64,000 nucleotides of DNA, taken from Phragmitibacter flavus (GTDB lineage Bacteria > Verrucomicrobiota > Verrucomicrobiia > Verrucomicrobiales > Verrucomicrobiaceae). Under the pieces are notes generated by a model. It saw only the letters and a program-made list of their open reading frames with translations. It made no database searches and had not been told where the DNA came from. Shown here one piece after another: positions 41,751 to 50,796 of this stretch. Location: positions 1-64,000 of the forward strand of contig NZ_VAUV01000007.1 in NCBI RefSeq assembly GCF_005780165.1, given 5' to 3'. A program made the translations under genes and the position numbers. How positions within the stretch are numbered: position 1 is the first letter of the stretch; every line of letters begins with the position of its first letter.

Positions 41751-42290
41751 ATGTCCAACCCTGAGTTCAGCGAAGTTAAGCGTGATCCCGCTACCGTTTC
41801 AGCCACCGGCCAGCTGTTGACCCAGTTGCCTGATGGTGTGCGGTTTCGTTCCGCCGTCACTCATTTCGACGACCGCGGCAGTGTTTGCGAGCTTTTCGAC
41901 GAGCGCTGGAGCTGGCATGATGAGCCGCTGGTGTTTTCTTACATGTTTACGCTGCGCCCCAACAAGGTGAAGGGCTGGGGGAAACACATGCTGCATGAGG
42001 ATCGTTATTTTGTGATGTTCGGGGAGATGGAGGTGGTGATGTATGACACGCGTGAAGATTCGCCGACGAAAGGCTTGCTGGCGCGTGTGCATCTGTCGGA
42101 ATGGGAGCGCCGGTTGATGTGCATTCCCATCGGCGTGTGGCATGCCAACTTTAATCCCGGGACGAAGGATGCGGTGATTGTGAACTTTCCCACCCAACCT
42201 TACGATCACGGCAATCCCGACAAATTCCGGCTGCCTCTGGACACCGATCAAATACCTTATCAGTTTCCTCCCGGGGTGAACGGCTGGTGA
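41751..42290 (+). CDS. RmlC-like cupin protein
   Basis: 179 residues, no signal. A double-stranded beta-helix core is visible (D-D-R-G-S-V-C-E-L-F, S-Y-M-F-T-L-R-P-N-K-V-K-G-W-G-K-H, F-G-E-M-E-V-V-M-Y-D-T-R, C-I-P-I-G-V-W-H-A-N-F-N). This is how dTDP-sugar 3,5-epimerases and related sugar epimerases look; the H in K-G-W-G-K-H aligns with the catalytic or ligand histidine region. It lies 4 bp before a glycosyltransferase start, suggesting nucleotide-sugar or glycan work in one operon. Confidence 0.75.
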   Translation: MSNPEFSEVKRDPATVSATGQLLTQLPDGVRFRSAVTHFDDRGSVCELFDERWSWHDEPLVFSYMFTLRPNKVKGWGKHMLHEDRYFVMFGEMEVVMYDTREDSPTKGLLARVHLSEWERRLMCIPIGVWHANFNPGTKDAVIVNFPTQPYDHGNPDKFRLPLDTDQIPYQFPPGVNGW

Positions 42291-42294
42291 GCTT

Positions 42295-43338
42295 ATGCGA
42301 GCCACCATCATCTGTCCCACCCACAATCATGGGCACCTGATTCATGCAGCCCTGCGCAGCGCCTTGCGGCAAACGCATCAGGATTTCGAATTGTTTGTCA
42401 TTGGCGACGGGGTTACTGCGGAGACGCGTGAGGCGGTGCTGGAATCCATGCAGTGGGATCCGCGCTTTCATTTCGTGGAGCGTGAGAAATCCAGCCGGCA
42501 TGGCGAGACTTACCGTCATGAAGTGTTGCAGCTGCAGGCCACCGGCGAGTTTGTCTGTTACCTCTCCGATGACGATCTGTGGCTGCCGCATCACCTTGGT
42601 TCAATGTGCGACGCCCTGCGGCGCTTTGACGTGGCCCATTCGCGCACCCTATGGATTCCGGTGGAAGGGATGATCGGCTCAAGCTTGGTGAACTGGTCGG
42701 CGGCATCATGGCGGGAGTGGACATTAAATCCACCGCGCAAAAATGGCGTCGGACTTTCCCAGTGCGGACATCGGATGGATTTTTACCGAACCCTCCCGCA
42801 TGGCTGGCGCACCACCCCTCCGGATGCCTGGAGCGACCATTACATGTGGCAGCAAATCCTGCGGCAGCCGGGACGGGGAGCGACCGGCACTGGTGATCCG
42901 TCCACCATCCAGTTTCCCAGCCCGATCCGGGGTGGGATGACGTTGGCGGAACGTTATGAAGAGATGTGCGGGTGGGAGAAAAAGATGGTGTCTGATCCGG
43001 ATGCACTGAGTGAAGAGCTGCGCGGATATGCCACGGACTGGGAGGCTGCATCTTATCTCTCCATGGAAAATGAATTGCGATACATGAAGGAGACCACGGT
43101 GGTAGATCTTCGCCTGCAACTGCAGCAGTTGCAGCAAGTTCAATGTGAGTGGACGCAGTCGATGGAACTCCAACGACTCGAAATCAATAAGCTCAGACAA
43201 CGCGAGTCGGCGATGCGCGAAAAATTGATCAAAGCCAAAAGTGACCGTGAAAGGTGGAAGAATCGTTATGAGGGGCTTCCACGCTGGCTTCGTAGCGTGG
43301 GCAGACGACTCTCAGGTGGAGGCCGAAAGGGGAGTTAA
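42295..43338 (+). CDS. Family 2 glycosyltransferase with C-terminal coiled coil
   Basis: 347 residues. The GT-A start I-I-C-P-T-H-N-H-G-H-L-I, the donor segment F-V-I-G-D-G and the metal motif L-S-D-D-D-L-W-L-P-H-H are all GT2 features. From about 258 the protein becomes a coiled coil (R-L-Q-L-Q-Q-L-Q-Q-V, then I-N-K-L-R-Q-R-E-S-A-M-R-E-K) ending in a basic tail, probably a membrane or partner contact. Cytosolic; sugar and acceptor unknown. Confidence 0.85.
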   Translation: MRATIICPTHNHGHLIHAALRSALRQTHQDFELFVIGDGVTAETREAVLESMQWDPRFHFVEREKSSRHGETYRHEVLQLQATGEFVCYLSDDDLWLPHHLGSMCDALRRFDVAHSRTLWIPVEGMIGSSLVNWSAASWREWTLNPPRKNGVGLSQCGHRMDFYRTLPHGWRTTPPDAWSDHYMWQQILRQPGRGATGTGDPSTIQFPSPIRGGMTLAERYEEMCGWEKKMVSDPDALSEELRGYATDWEAASYLSMENELRYMKETTVVDLRLQLQQLQQVQCEWTQSMELQRLEINKLRQRESAMREKLIKAKSDRERWKNRYEGLPRWLRSVGRRLSGGGRKGS

Positions 43339-43346
43339 TTTTTCGT

Positions 43347-46085
43347 TCACGGCATTTGCCAGAGGAGACGGAGGGCGTCCAGTCGCAAGCGCGAGGCTCC
43401 GAGGGCGGTTTGGAGATCGGTCTGCTGCTTGCGCATGGCGTCGACCTCGGCGGGTTGCACGTGGTCGTTGAGCTTCTGCAGATCTTCCAGTCGCTCGATC
43501 TCAGCTTGAAGCTGGGTGTCCATGGTGCCGGTGGCGCTTTCGACGGCAGCAGTCATGCGCGCGTTGGCGAGGGCTTTCGCTTTTTTCAGCATGTCAGGGA
43601 CGATCTTTTTCTTCACCACCCCGCGATCAAGCAGTTTGGTAATGTCGCCTTTTTCGAGTCGGGCACTGGCGAGGTCGGCGGTCTCTGTCTGGTCCTTCAT
43701 GGCATGATCGACCACGATACGGATGGGCAGGGGAGGAAGGAACCGGTCAACATGCAACGCGGCAGGGGCGGGGCATTCAACGACGAAACAAGCTTCGAGC
43801 ATTAAACCCTCACCACCGGAGGCACGCCAGACGGAGAAGGCGGAGTTGCCGTCTTTTTGTCCGAGAAGATGATCCAGCGCGCCGCGAACGAGCGGATGAT
43901 CGGTGGTCATGAACGCGATGTTTTCGCGGCTCAGGGCGCGGGTGCGATCAAAGGTGACGGACAGGCCTTCCTCGGGCATGCCAGGAAGGGCATGAGTGGT
44001 TTTGTTGCCGGGAGTGATGAGGTAGGTGCGATGGCTGAGGTCCTCAACCTGAAGGCCAAAGCTGTCGAGGATTCTCAGGAAGAAGTCCTCGAATTCGCGG
44101 TCGGTGTCCTGCACCTGAATCTGCTCAATGATGTCGCTGGCTTTCTCGGGCTGGCAGGAACTGAGTTCGAGCAGCCGGTCATGTCCAAGCTCCATTTTTT
44201 TGCCGATCACCTGGTGTTGTTTGATGGAGTTCTTGATCAGCGCAGTGAGCTTCTTCGCGTCAAATTTTTCGATCAGAGGAGTGAGGGCGGGTTCGAGGGC
44301 TTTGACGATTTCAGAAGCGCCGTGAAGGCTTTTCTGAAAGGCATCCAGTCCTTCGTGATACCAGCGCGCAAGGAGTTCGCCGGTGGTGCCTTTGAGGTAA
44401 GGGACGTGGATGTTGATGGTGGAAGTCTGGCCGATGCGGTCGAGTCGACCAATGCGTTGTTCGAGCAGTTCGGGGTTCTGCGGGAGGTCGAAGAGGACGA
44501 GATGATGGGCGAACTGGAAGTTACGCCCTTCGCTGCCAATCTCGGAACAGATGAGAATGCGGGCGCCTTCTTCGTCGGCAAAGTGGGCGGCGTGTCGGTC
44601 GCGTTGCAGGAGGGTCAAACCTTCGTGAAACAGGGCGCTGTTGACGTTAATTTCGCGGAGGAGGCGTTCGTTGAGATCCTCGGCCATTTCACGAGAGTGG
44701 CAAATGAGCAGGACTTTGGCTTCGCCGAGGTCTTTGAGCAACTGGGCGAGCCATTTGACCTTGGGCTCGATGAGGTCGTCGTCTTTGGTCGACAGAGGAT
44801 AGAGATGGGCCTGGCGTTCCGGGAAGTTTTTGAGCGCGGCGCGGGTGTTGCGGAACATGACACGACCAATGCCGAATTCGTCGAGGAGTTCGCTGACGAG
44901 AAGATGGCGGGCTTCTTCATTGCCACCAGCGAGATCGGCGCAGTGGCGTTTGATACGCTCGGATTTGCTGCTGAAGAGTTTTTGGTCGGCTTTGCTGAGA
45001 GCGCCACCTTCGAGGAGACGGTCGGCGGCTTTGGCGACGTGTTGGTAGTGCTCGGCTTCTTCGAGGAATTTTTCGAGGCTGGCGTAGCGATCGGGATCAA
45101 GCAGGCGCAGGCGGGCGAAGTGGCCTTCGGGTCCGAGTTGTTGAGGGGTGGCGGAGAGCAGGAGGATGCCGGGGGCTTTCGCGGCGAGCGCTTCGACGAG
45201 GGAGTATTCAGCGCTGGCCTCGGTGGGGGTCCATTCGAGGTGATGGGCTTCGTCGGCAATGATGAGGTCCCATCCGGCGGCGATGGCTTGCGAAGCGCGC
45301 TCGGGGCTGTTGGCAAGGAAGTCGAGACTGGCGATGACGAGCTGGCTATCGAGGAAGGGGTTGGCTTCGGCGTCGTTGGCCTGGATGGAGGCGCAGCGGT
45401 CTTCGTCGAAAATGCTGAAGAGCAGGTGGAAGCGGCGATAGAGTTCGACAAACCACTGGTTGACGAGCGGCTCAGGGAGAAGGATCAGGACGCGGTCGGC
45501 CCGACGGGTGAGGTGCAGCCGGTGAAGGATGAGACAGGCTTCAATGGTTTTGCCGAGGCCGACCTCATCGGCGAGGAGCACGCGGGGGAGGAGTCGAGAG
45601 GAGACTTCATGCGCGATGAACATCTGATGGGGCAGCAGGTCGACGCGGGCACCGACGTATCCGCGCACGGGGGAGTGGCGGATGGCGCTGAATTGTTCGA
45701 GGGCTTTGAGGCGCAGGTTGAAGGAGGCGGTGTCGTCGATTTGTCCGAGAAGCAGGCGTTCCTCGGGGGCACTGAAGCTGATGGCGTCAGAAAGCTCGGC
45801 TTCGGGAAGGTCGCGTTTGTCGGTTTTGTAGGTGAGCAGTCCGTTGCGTTCTTCGATGGACTGCACCACGAAATCGTCCCCGGAATGGGACTGGACGTGA
45901 TCGCCCTCTTTGAATTGAACGCGCCTCAGTGGGGCGGATTTGATGGCGTATTGGCGGTGTTCGTTGGCGGCAGGAAAGAGCACTTCCACCACGTTGAAGT
46001 TGGCTTTGAGAATGATGCCGAGCCCGAGTTCGGGTTCGGTGTCGCTGACCCAACGTTGTCCTGGAACCGGCTTGTCTGTAGGCAT
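43347..46085 (-). CDS. rapA: RNA polymerase-associated Swi2/Snf2 ATPase RapA
   Basis: 912 residues from ATG 46085 (an open extension of 57 codons upstream is unconserved). The N-terminal Tudor-like part (G-Q-R-W-V-S-D-T-E-P-E-L-G-L-G) is followed by helicase motifs L-L-A-D-E-V-G-L-G-K-T-I-E-A, I-I-A-D-E-A-H-H, L-L-S-A-T-P-Q-Q and S-E-I-G-S-E-G-R-N-F-Q-F-A-H-H plus L-E-Q-R-I-G-R-L-D-R-I-G-Q. These match E. coli RapA (968 aa) motif by motif. It recycles RNA polymerase. Convergent with the glycosyltransferase gene. Confidence 0.95.
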   Translation of the reverse strand: MPTDKPVPGQRWVSDTEPELGLGIILKANFNVVEVLFPAANEHRQYAIKSAPLRRVQFKEGDHVQSHSGDDFVVQSIEERNGLLTYKTDKRDLPEAELSDAISFSAPEERLLLGQIDDTASFNLRLKALEQFSAIRHSPVRGYVGARVDLLPHQMFIAHEVSSRLLPRVLLADEVGLGKTIEACLILHRLHLTRRADRVLILLPEPLVNQWFVELYRRFHLLFSIFDEDRCASIQANDAEANPFLDSQLVIASLDFLANSPERASQAIAAGWDLIIADEAHHLEWTPTEASAEYSLVEALAAKAPGILLLSATPQQLGPEGHFARLRLLDPDRYASLEKFLEEAEHYQHVAKAADRLLEGGALSKADQKLFSSKSERIKRHCADLAGGNEEARHLLVSELLDEFGIGRVMFRNTRAALKNFPERQAHLYPLSTKDDDLIEPKVKWLAQLLKDLGEAKVLLICHSREMAEDLNERLLREINVNSALFHEGLTLLQRDRHAAHFADEEGARILICSEIGSEGRNFQFAHHLVLFDLPQNPELLEQRIGRLDRIGQTSTINIHVPYLKGTTGELLARWYHEGLDAFQKSLHGASEIVKALEPALTPLIEKFDAKKLTALIKNSIKQHQVIGKKMELGHDRLLELSSCQPEKASDIIEQIQVQDTDREFEDFFLRILDSFGLQVEDLSHRTYLITPGNKTTHALPGMPEEGLSVTFDRTRALSRENIAFMTTDHPLVRGALDHLLGQKDGNSAFSVWRASGGEGLMLEACFVVECPAPAALHVDRFLPPLPIRIVVDHAMKDQTETADLASARLEKGDITKLLDRGVVKKKIVPDMLKKAKALANARMTAAVESATGTMDTQLQAEIERLEDLQKLNDHVQPAEVDAMRKQQTDLQTALGASRLRLDALRLLWQMP

Positions 46086-46301
46086 TGCGTGATTTGAGGA
46101 AAGTGAAAAAATGAGGGGGAGCAGGTTATGCTGGTCTGTGCACGGTGCAATGCTTTTTACATCCCGCATTTGGCGCGTCGCAAATGGGGGAACGGAGGAT
46201 GGGGTTGAAGGAAGCGGGTTGGGCTGCGCACCCTCGGTTCGCTGGCGATGCAGCATGGTAGTGGTTGACCTGGGGACATGACTTTTCTATGGTGACCTCC
46301 A

Positions 46302-47039
46302 ATGAATAGGCTCTTTTATTTATGCGGATTCTTGCTGGCGGGGATTGCCCTGCCGCTGAATGCCGCGGTGTTGCAGCAGCAGATGGCCGGGGTGCTGGCT
46401 TTTGAGGCGGAGAGTTTCTCCACCTTGATCAATGGGCCGACGGGGAGCAATTTTTCGATCATTACGACGACATCCGGTGTCAAACCGCTGCCAGCAAACA
46501 CCAATGCCGTAGGGGCGGCGATCTACGCCAACCGGTCTGGCGGTGCAGAGGATGCGTTTGCCACCTACCAACTGGCATTTACCTCCAACGGGACCTACAA
46601 TCTCTATGCGAGATATTCGTTCTATGAGGTCAGCACCAACACGGACTATGGGCAGGAGGATTCCTATTACTCGCCTACGGCTTTTGGACAGGCGGCCACG
46701 ACCACCGGTTCCTGGAGTGCGGAGTTTTTGAGCTTCGGAGGCTACCATCCCACGAACAATCCCAACGAAGGCGCGTTTTTTCTGTGGGATGCGGGTTTGT
46801 CCACCTATGTGATCACCGGAGCTTCGGAGGCTGACCCGGTGATGGTGACGTTTACCATTCGCATGCGAGAAGGGGGGACGGCGCTTGATCGTTTTGTGCT
46901 GACGACGACGCCTCAGACGATTGCCAACGGGCTCAGTTCGACGCTTGATGCGATGGTTTCAGTTCCCGAGCCTGGCAGGGCCGTGATGGTGATGTTGGGA
47001 GCCTTGGGATTGGTGCTGGTGCGGCGACGGAGCCGTTGA
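46302..47039 (+). CDS. PEP-CTERM sorting-domain protein
   Basis: 245 residues. Signal peptide 1-21. The body has a carbohydrate-binding-module-like layout: L-A-F-E-A-E-S-F at the start, Y-N-L-Y-A-R-Y-S-F-Y-E-V in the middle, F-T-I-R-M-R-E-G-G-T-A-L-D-R-F-V-L near the end, as in CBM6/DUF-type domains that include a final D-x-F-V-L strand. The C-terminus from 221 is V-P-E-P then a hydrophobic helix and R-R-R. Exported and sorted by an exosortase not present here. Confidence 0.85.
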   Translation: MNRLFYLCGFLLAGIALPLNAAVLQQQMAGVLAFEAESFSTLINGPTGSNFSIITTTSGVKPLPANTNAVGAAIYANRSGGAEDAFATYQLAFTSNGTYNLYARYSFYEVSTNTDYGQEDSYYSPTAFGQAATTTGSWSAEFLSFGGYHPTNNPNEGAFFLWDAGLSTYVITGASEADPVMVTFTIRMREGGTALDRFVLTTTPQTIANGLSSTLDAMVSVPEPGRAVMVMLGALGLVLVRRRSR

Positions 47040-47047
47040 AACCGATG

Positions 47048-47066
47048 AAACGTCGCGACGTTTTTT
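47048..47066 (+). terminator. Short terminator after the PEP-CTERM gene
   Basis: AAACGT-CGCG-ACGTTT followed by three further T residues, 8 bp past the stop and between two convergent genes. The stem is short, so efficiency is uncertain. Confidence 0.5.
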
Positions 47067-47947
47067 CAAGATGAGCTGGCGGGAAGTTGTTGCAGCCAGT
47101 CGATACGGGCCTGAAGTTTTGCTTTTCGTTCAGGGTTGGGATTGGGGTAGAGGATCGGATACCAGGCGGACATGACGGCGGCGCGGGCGATGAGGCTGTG
47201 GTGTAGGGCGGTGGGGTCGATGTGGCCTCCGGCATGACGGTAGGCGCTGAGGATGGTTTCGACGGTGGGGTGGTCGTTGTCGAGAATTTGCGCGTTCCAG
47301 ATGACGGACGCGAGGTCCCATTCGACGGGGCCGGAGAAGGTGTCTTCCCAGTCGGTCCAGAGCAGGCCGATGGTGGTGTTCATGAGGTTGCCCATGTGGG
47401 CATCGCCGTGAAGGGGTTGATGGGGGAAGGTGCTGAGGATTTCGAGAGAAGTGGTGAGGTGGGATTGGAGGAGTTGACGGGTGGGCGAGGGGAAGTCGTT
47501 GCGGGTTTGGAGGATCCGGAGGCTTTCGGTGAAGATGGCGAGTTTGGGAAGTGGCTCGGGGAAGGTGGAGAGGATATGGTGGCAGTGATGAAGGGTGCTG
47601 CCGATGGCTTGGGGTGCGGGCGGGGTGTTGATGGCGGTGACGTATTGCCAGAAATTGATGGGGTAACCGAGGTGTTGATGGGGGCCGGGTGGGAGGTCGG
47701 GATGGAGAGGGATGACCGGGGCACCGTGAGTGGTAAGGTGGTGGGCGATGGCGTTTTCGCGGGCAAACCATGCGGTGCCCTGGCGCGGGCCCTCTTTGTC
47801 CTGGACGACACGGGCGACGAGAGTTTCGGTGAGGCGAAGGACGAGGGTGTTGCCGTTTTGGAGGATGTCGCAGCGGTCGGGGTTGATGCCGTGAGCGAGG
47901 GCGGTTTCGGTGGCGGAGCGAATGGGGAGGTCGAGTGAGGATGGCAT
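47066..47947 (-). CDS. Aminoglycoside/choline-kinase-type phosphotransferase
   Basis: 293 residues. Catalytic loop P-L-H-G-D-A-H-M-G-N-L-M and metal motif W-T-D-W-E-D, with N-terminal V-A-R-V-V-Q-D replacing the usual V-L-K. This is the APH/choline kinase fold. It presumably phosphorylates a small molecule; the substrate (antibiotic, choline, sugar) cannot be told from sequence. Ends in the 26-bp gap next to the PEP-CTERM gene; 6 bp separate it from the membrane protein gene upstream. Confidence 0.8.
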   Translation of the reverse strand: MPSSLDLPIRSATETALAHGINPDRCDILQNGNTLVLRLTETLVARVVQDKEGPRQGTAWFARENAIAHHLTTHGAPVIPLHPDLPPGPHQHLGYPINFWQYVTAINTPPAPQAIGSTLHHCHHILSTFPEPLPKLAIFTESLRILQTRNDFPSPTRQLLQSHLTTSLEILSTFPHQPLHGDAHMGNLMNTTIGLLWTDWEDTFSGPVEWDLASVIWNAQILDNDHPTVETILSAYRHAGGHIDPTALHHSLIARAAVMSAWYPILYPNPNPERKAKLQARIDWLQQLPASSS

Positions 47948-47953
47948 GGAAAA

Positions 47954-48886
47954 TTAGCGCGGTGGCGGGTCGTCGGGAAGGGGTGGGATGCCGGCCCATT
48001 CTTGGGCATAGTGGCTGGCGACGCGCAGGATGTCTTGACGCATGGTGTGGATTTCGGGACGGGCACGCGAGAGGGCGAGGATCTCCAGCAACTCGCGGAC
48101 GAAGTCGTCGGGGGAACCACCATTGGCGGGTTCGCGCAGGAGACGCGCGGTGGCGATCCATGAGCTGAAGCGGACGGCGGTTTCTCCGGCGAGTTCGTAG
48201 GAGGGGTCTTCGGCTTCAGGCGTTGCGTTGACTTCGCGGATGAGTTTGGCGAGGTGGCTTCCGCAGGCGGCGACTCCAGCTTTGAGCTCGGGTGCGGGGG
48301 GCATGGGCAGTTGGGTGACGAGGCGCAGCGCGTTGACAGCGGTGGGTCGGTCGGGGGAGATGAGGAGGGCGTTGATTTCGGCGATGTGACCGGGCTTGGC
48401 GAGGATGTGTTGCAGGGCAGTGGCACGAAGTTTGAGATCACCGCCTTCGCCGGTGTAGGGGAACCACTGGGGGATGGGTGCATTGGGTGGAATGGCGTCG
48501 AACAACTCCTGGGCGCGTTGTTTTTGGAGGGTTTCGTGGTCGGGTAGTGGCGATGTTGGCGGGTGGGTTTCGACGTGGGGTTCTGGCTGGCGGGGAGCGA
48601 AGAGGCAGGCGACGAGGGCGATCAGAGCGCAGAGAAGGATGTTGGTGCCGCCGGCCCAGACGAGTTCGGTGGCCATGCCAGGTCCGGTTTTGCGGGCGAC
48701 GATCCAACCGATGATGGTGCCGATGAAGCCGGCGAGCAGGGCGTTGACGACGACAAAATAACCGGAGGCTCCTTCGCGCGAGGGGATGCGATACCAGTCG
48801 ACGATCCCGAGGGCGACGAGCAGCATGCTGGCGAAGGCGATGATGCCGGCGAGGAGTGCCACTGTGATTGAAATGAGGTGGGACAT
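47954..48886 (-). CDS. Membrane protein, unknown
   Basis: 310 residues. Three N-terminal helices (I-T-V-A-L-L-A-G-I-I-A-F-A-S-M-L-L-V, Y-F-V-V-V-N-A-L-L-A-G-F-I-G-T-I-I-G-W, T-N-I-L-L-C-A-L-I-A-L-V-A-C-L-F), then a proline-rich linker and a helical cytosolic domain of about 190 residues without known motifs. Probably cotranscribed with the phosphotransferase gene 6 bp downstream. Confidence 0.7.
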   Translation of the reverse strand: MSHLISITVALLAGIIAFASMLLVALGIVDWYRIPSREGASGYFVVVNALLAGFIGTIIGWIVARKTGPGMATELVWAGGTNILLCALIALVACLFAPRQPEPHVETHPPTSPLPDHETLQKQRAQELFDAIPPNAPIPQWFPYTGEGGDLKLRATALQHILAKPGHIAEINALLISPDRPTAVNALRLVTQLPMPPAPELKAGVAACGSHLAKLIREVNATPEAEDPSYELAGETAVRFSSWIATARLLREPANGGSPDDFVRELLEILALSRARPEIHTMRQDILRVASHYAQEWAGIPPLPDDPPPR

Positions 48887-49035
48887 TGATTGGGAGTTTA
48901 TTTATGGGGTCTCGCCACGGATTCGGCAACTGGCGTATCAACGAGTTTTTTGCTGATGAGAACTTGCAACGGATGAAGGCTGGTGATTGAGTTGGGGCCA
49001 AGGAGTTTCTCCGAGATCGCACCTTTTTAATCCCG

Positions 49036-50106
49036 ATGTCTGTCAATTTTTTGAGATGGTTTGTAGGTCTTATGGCCGTCACAGGCACGGTGGTTGCGGC
49101 ACCGGTTGGTGTTGAGAGCCCGTCCAAGGCGGTCGAGGCGTTTTATGAGGAATTGATTGCTCGAAAAGTGAGCGGACTGCCGCAGGGGGAGGCTTGGACT
49201 GCATTGCAACCGCGTATGACGGAAGCATTGGTGGCGAGCATTGAAGCGGCGCGGAAGGAGCAGGCGAATTTCAGGAAGGCGCAGCCGGATGAAAAGCCGC
49301 CGTGGATTGAAGGGGATTTGTTCAGCAGTTTGTTTGAAGGACCGCAGAAGTTTACTGTGGGCAAGGTCGAAGTGAAGAAGGATCGGGCCTTCGTTTCGAT
49401 TGGATTTATCTTCGAGAGTGAAGGTGAGACGTCGAAGTGGACGGACACGGCGCTGCTTCGAAAGGTTGGCAAAGGCTGGCTTGTCGATGATGTGTTTTTT
49501 GGTGGCGAGTGGGCTTTTGGAAGGAAAAGCACCTTGCAGGACGCGTTATCGCCTGAACCAAGTTCGGTGTCGCCTGACGGGCGGTTTGAGTTTGTGGCCT
49601 ACAGCATTGAGGAGAACAATGAAGGGAAGCCGCCGTTTGGGATTGTGGAACGGGCGTCGGGGAAGCTGGTGTGGTTTTCGGAGGAGGATTTGGGCGATGT
49701 TTCGCGTCCAGAGGAGTGGGTGTTGTGGTCGCCTGACTCGAAACGGTTTGCCCTTGTGACGCGGGTAAGCACGCGGCGGCTCGGCACGTTTTTTTATGGG
49801 TTGGAGGGTGAGGGTTTTGTCTCATTGGCGTGGAAGGATGCGGGGAAGCTCGAATTGCTGGCTGATGCCAAGGTGGTCGCTGCGGGCAGGAGAGACGGCT
49901 TTACGAAGAAGGCTCAATGGGGGCAGATCATTGCTGACGACACACTGCCGGTGCGGTGGTTGGATGTGAATTCAGTGGTGGTGGTTCGTGCGATGGATCG
50001 GATTGTTACGGAGGAGGGCAAGGATGAGTCGACCGCTTCTGGCACGGCGCGGGTCATTCTTCGTTGGGATGCGAAGACGCGAGGGTTTTTGATGGTGGGG
50101 GAGTGA
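49036..50106 (+). CDS. Secreted protein with DUF3828-like domain
   Basis: 356 residues. Signal peptide 1-22. The region 25-170 reads as a cystatin/SnoaL-like DUF3828 domain (A-V-E-A-F-Y-E-E-L-I-A-R-K, L-F-S-S-L-F-E-G-P-Q-K-F, D-T-A-L-L-R-K-V-G-K-G-W-L-V-D-D-V). The following 180 residues are beta-rich (V-L-W-S-P-D-S-K-R-F-A-L-V), somewhat propeller-like. Function unknown. Ends 4 bp before the convergent tsaA stop. Confidence 0.75.
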   Translation: MSVNFLRWFVGLMAVTGTVVAAPVGVESPSKAVEAFYEELIARKVSGLPQGEAWTALQPRMTEALVASIEAARKEQANFRKAQPDEKPPWIEGDLFSSLFEGPQKFTVGKVEVKKDRAFVSIGFIFESEGETSKWTDTALLRKVGKGWLVDDVFFGGEWAFGRKSTLQDALSPEPSSVSPDGRFEFVAYSIEENNEGKPPFGIVERASGKLVWFSEEDLGDVSRPEEWVLWSPDSKRFALVTRVSTRRLGTFFYGLEGEGFVSLAWKDAGKLELLADAKVVAAGRRDGFTKKAQWGQIIADDTLPVRWLDVNSVVVVRAMDRIVTEEGKDESTASGTARVILRWDAKTRGFLMVGE

Positions 50107-50109
50107 CCA

Positions 50110-50790
50110 TCAGAGTGGTTCGCATTTTTCTATGAGGCAGTGGGTGGCATGGAGGGTCCATTCGATGTGCCAGCCGTCGATTTCGGTGGCGTATCGGCGT
50201 GGGGATGGCGACTGATTTTCGTGGTAGGCGGGTTGGGGTTGCAGGGCGAGGGATTGCTCGATGATGCTGCGAGCGGGTTCGGGAGGTTGAAGAATGCTTT
50301 GCCACTGGACGGGGAGTCGGGATGGGGGTTCGTCGGCGAAGCTGCTGTAGGACTCGGGGATGGAGTCGGCGTAGCGGACATATGGCTTGATGTCGAAGAC
50401 GGGGGTGCCATCGACGAGGTCGATGCCGGAGACATGGAGGCGGGGGGCGAGGGGGCCGTCGAGTTCCACGCGGTCGAGTTTGACGACGGTGAGGGTGAGC
50501 CGGTTGGGTCGGAAGGGGGAGCGTGTGGCGAAAACACCGCGTCGTTCATTGCCGCCGAGTTTGGGGGGGCGGACGGTGAGGGCGGTGGGTTCTTGGGTGA
50601 CGAGATGGAACTGGGTGATGAGCCAGAGATGACTGAAGGTTTCGATGCCACGGATGGCTTCGATGCGTCGGTAGGCGGGTTCAAATTCGATGATGCCCCA
50701 AGCTTCCGGAACGAGTCCGGATTGACGTGGCACGCCAAATTTGTCGGTGTAGCAGGTGCGCAAGATGGCGATGGGCGTGATGGTGGACAT
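50110..50790 (-). CDS. tsaA: tRNA (N6-threonylcarbamoyladenosine37-N6)-methyltransferase TrmO/TsaA
   Basis: 226 residues. YaeB/TsaA beta-barrel SAM enzyme: I-A-I-L-R-T-C-Y-T-D-K-F-G-V-P-R-Q, then R-I-E-A-I-R-G-I-E-T-F-S-H-L-W-L-I, G-N-E-R-R-G-V-F-A-T-R-S-P-F-R-P-N and D-I-K-P-Y-V-R-Y-A-D. It N-methylates t6A at position 37 of certain tRNAs. Length fits the family (about 235). It is 6 bp downstream of the next minus-strand gene, in a run with pyrC. Confidence 0.93.
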   Translation of the reverse strand: MSTITPIAILRTCYTDKFGVPRQSGLVPEAWGIIEFEPAYRRIEAIRGIETFSHLWLITQFHLVTQEPTALTVRPPKLGGNERRGVFATRSPFRPNRLTLTVVKLDRVELDGPLAPRLHVSGIDLVDGTPVFDIKPYVRYADSIPESYSSFADEPPSRLPVQWQSILQPPEPARSIIEQSLALQPQPAYHENQSPSPRRYATEIDGWHIEWTLHATHCLIEKCEPL

Positions 50791-50796
50791 GGATGA

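Noticed and set aside
43857-46097. 746-residue open frame on the plus strand opposite rapA
   Set aside because: It is antisense to the well-supported rapA gene, is rich in G/E/V/D as expected from GC-rich mirror codons, has no recognisable domain or ribosome binding site.
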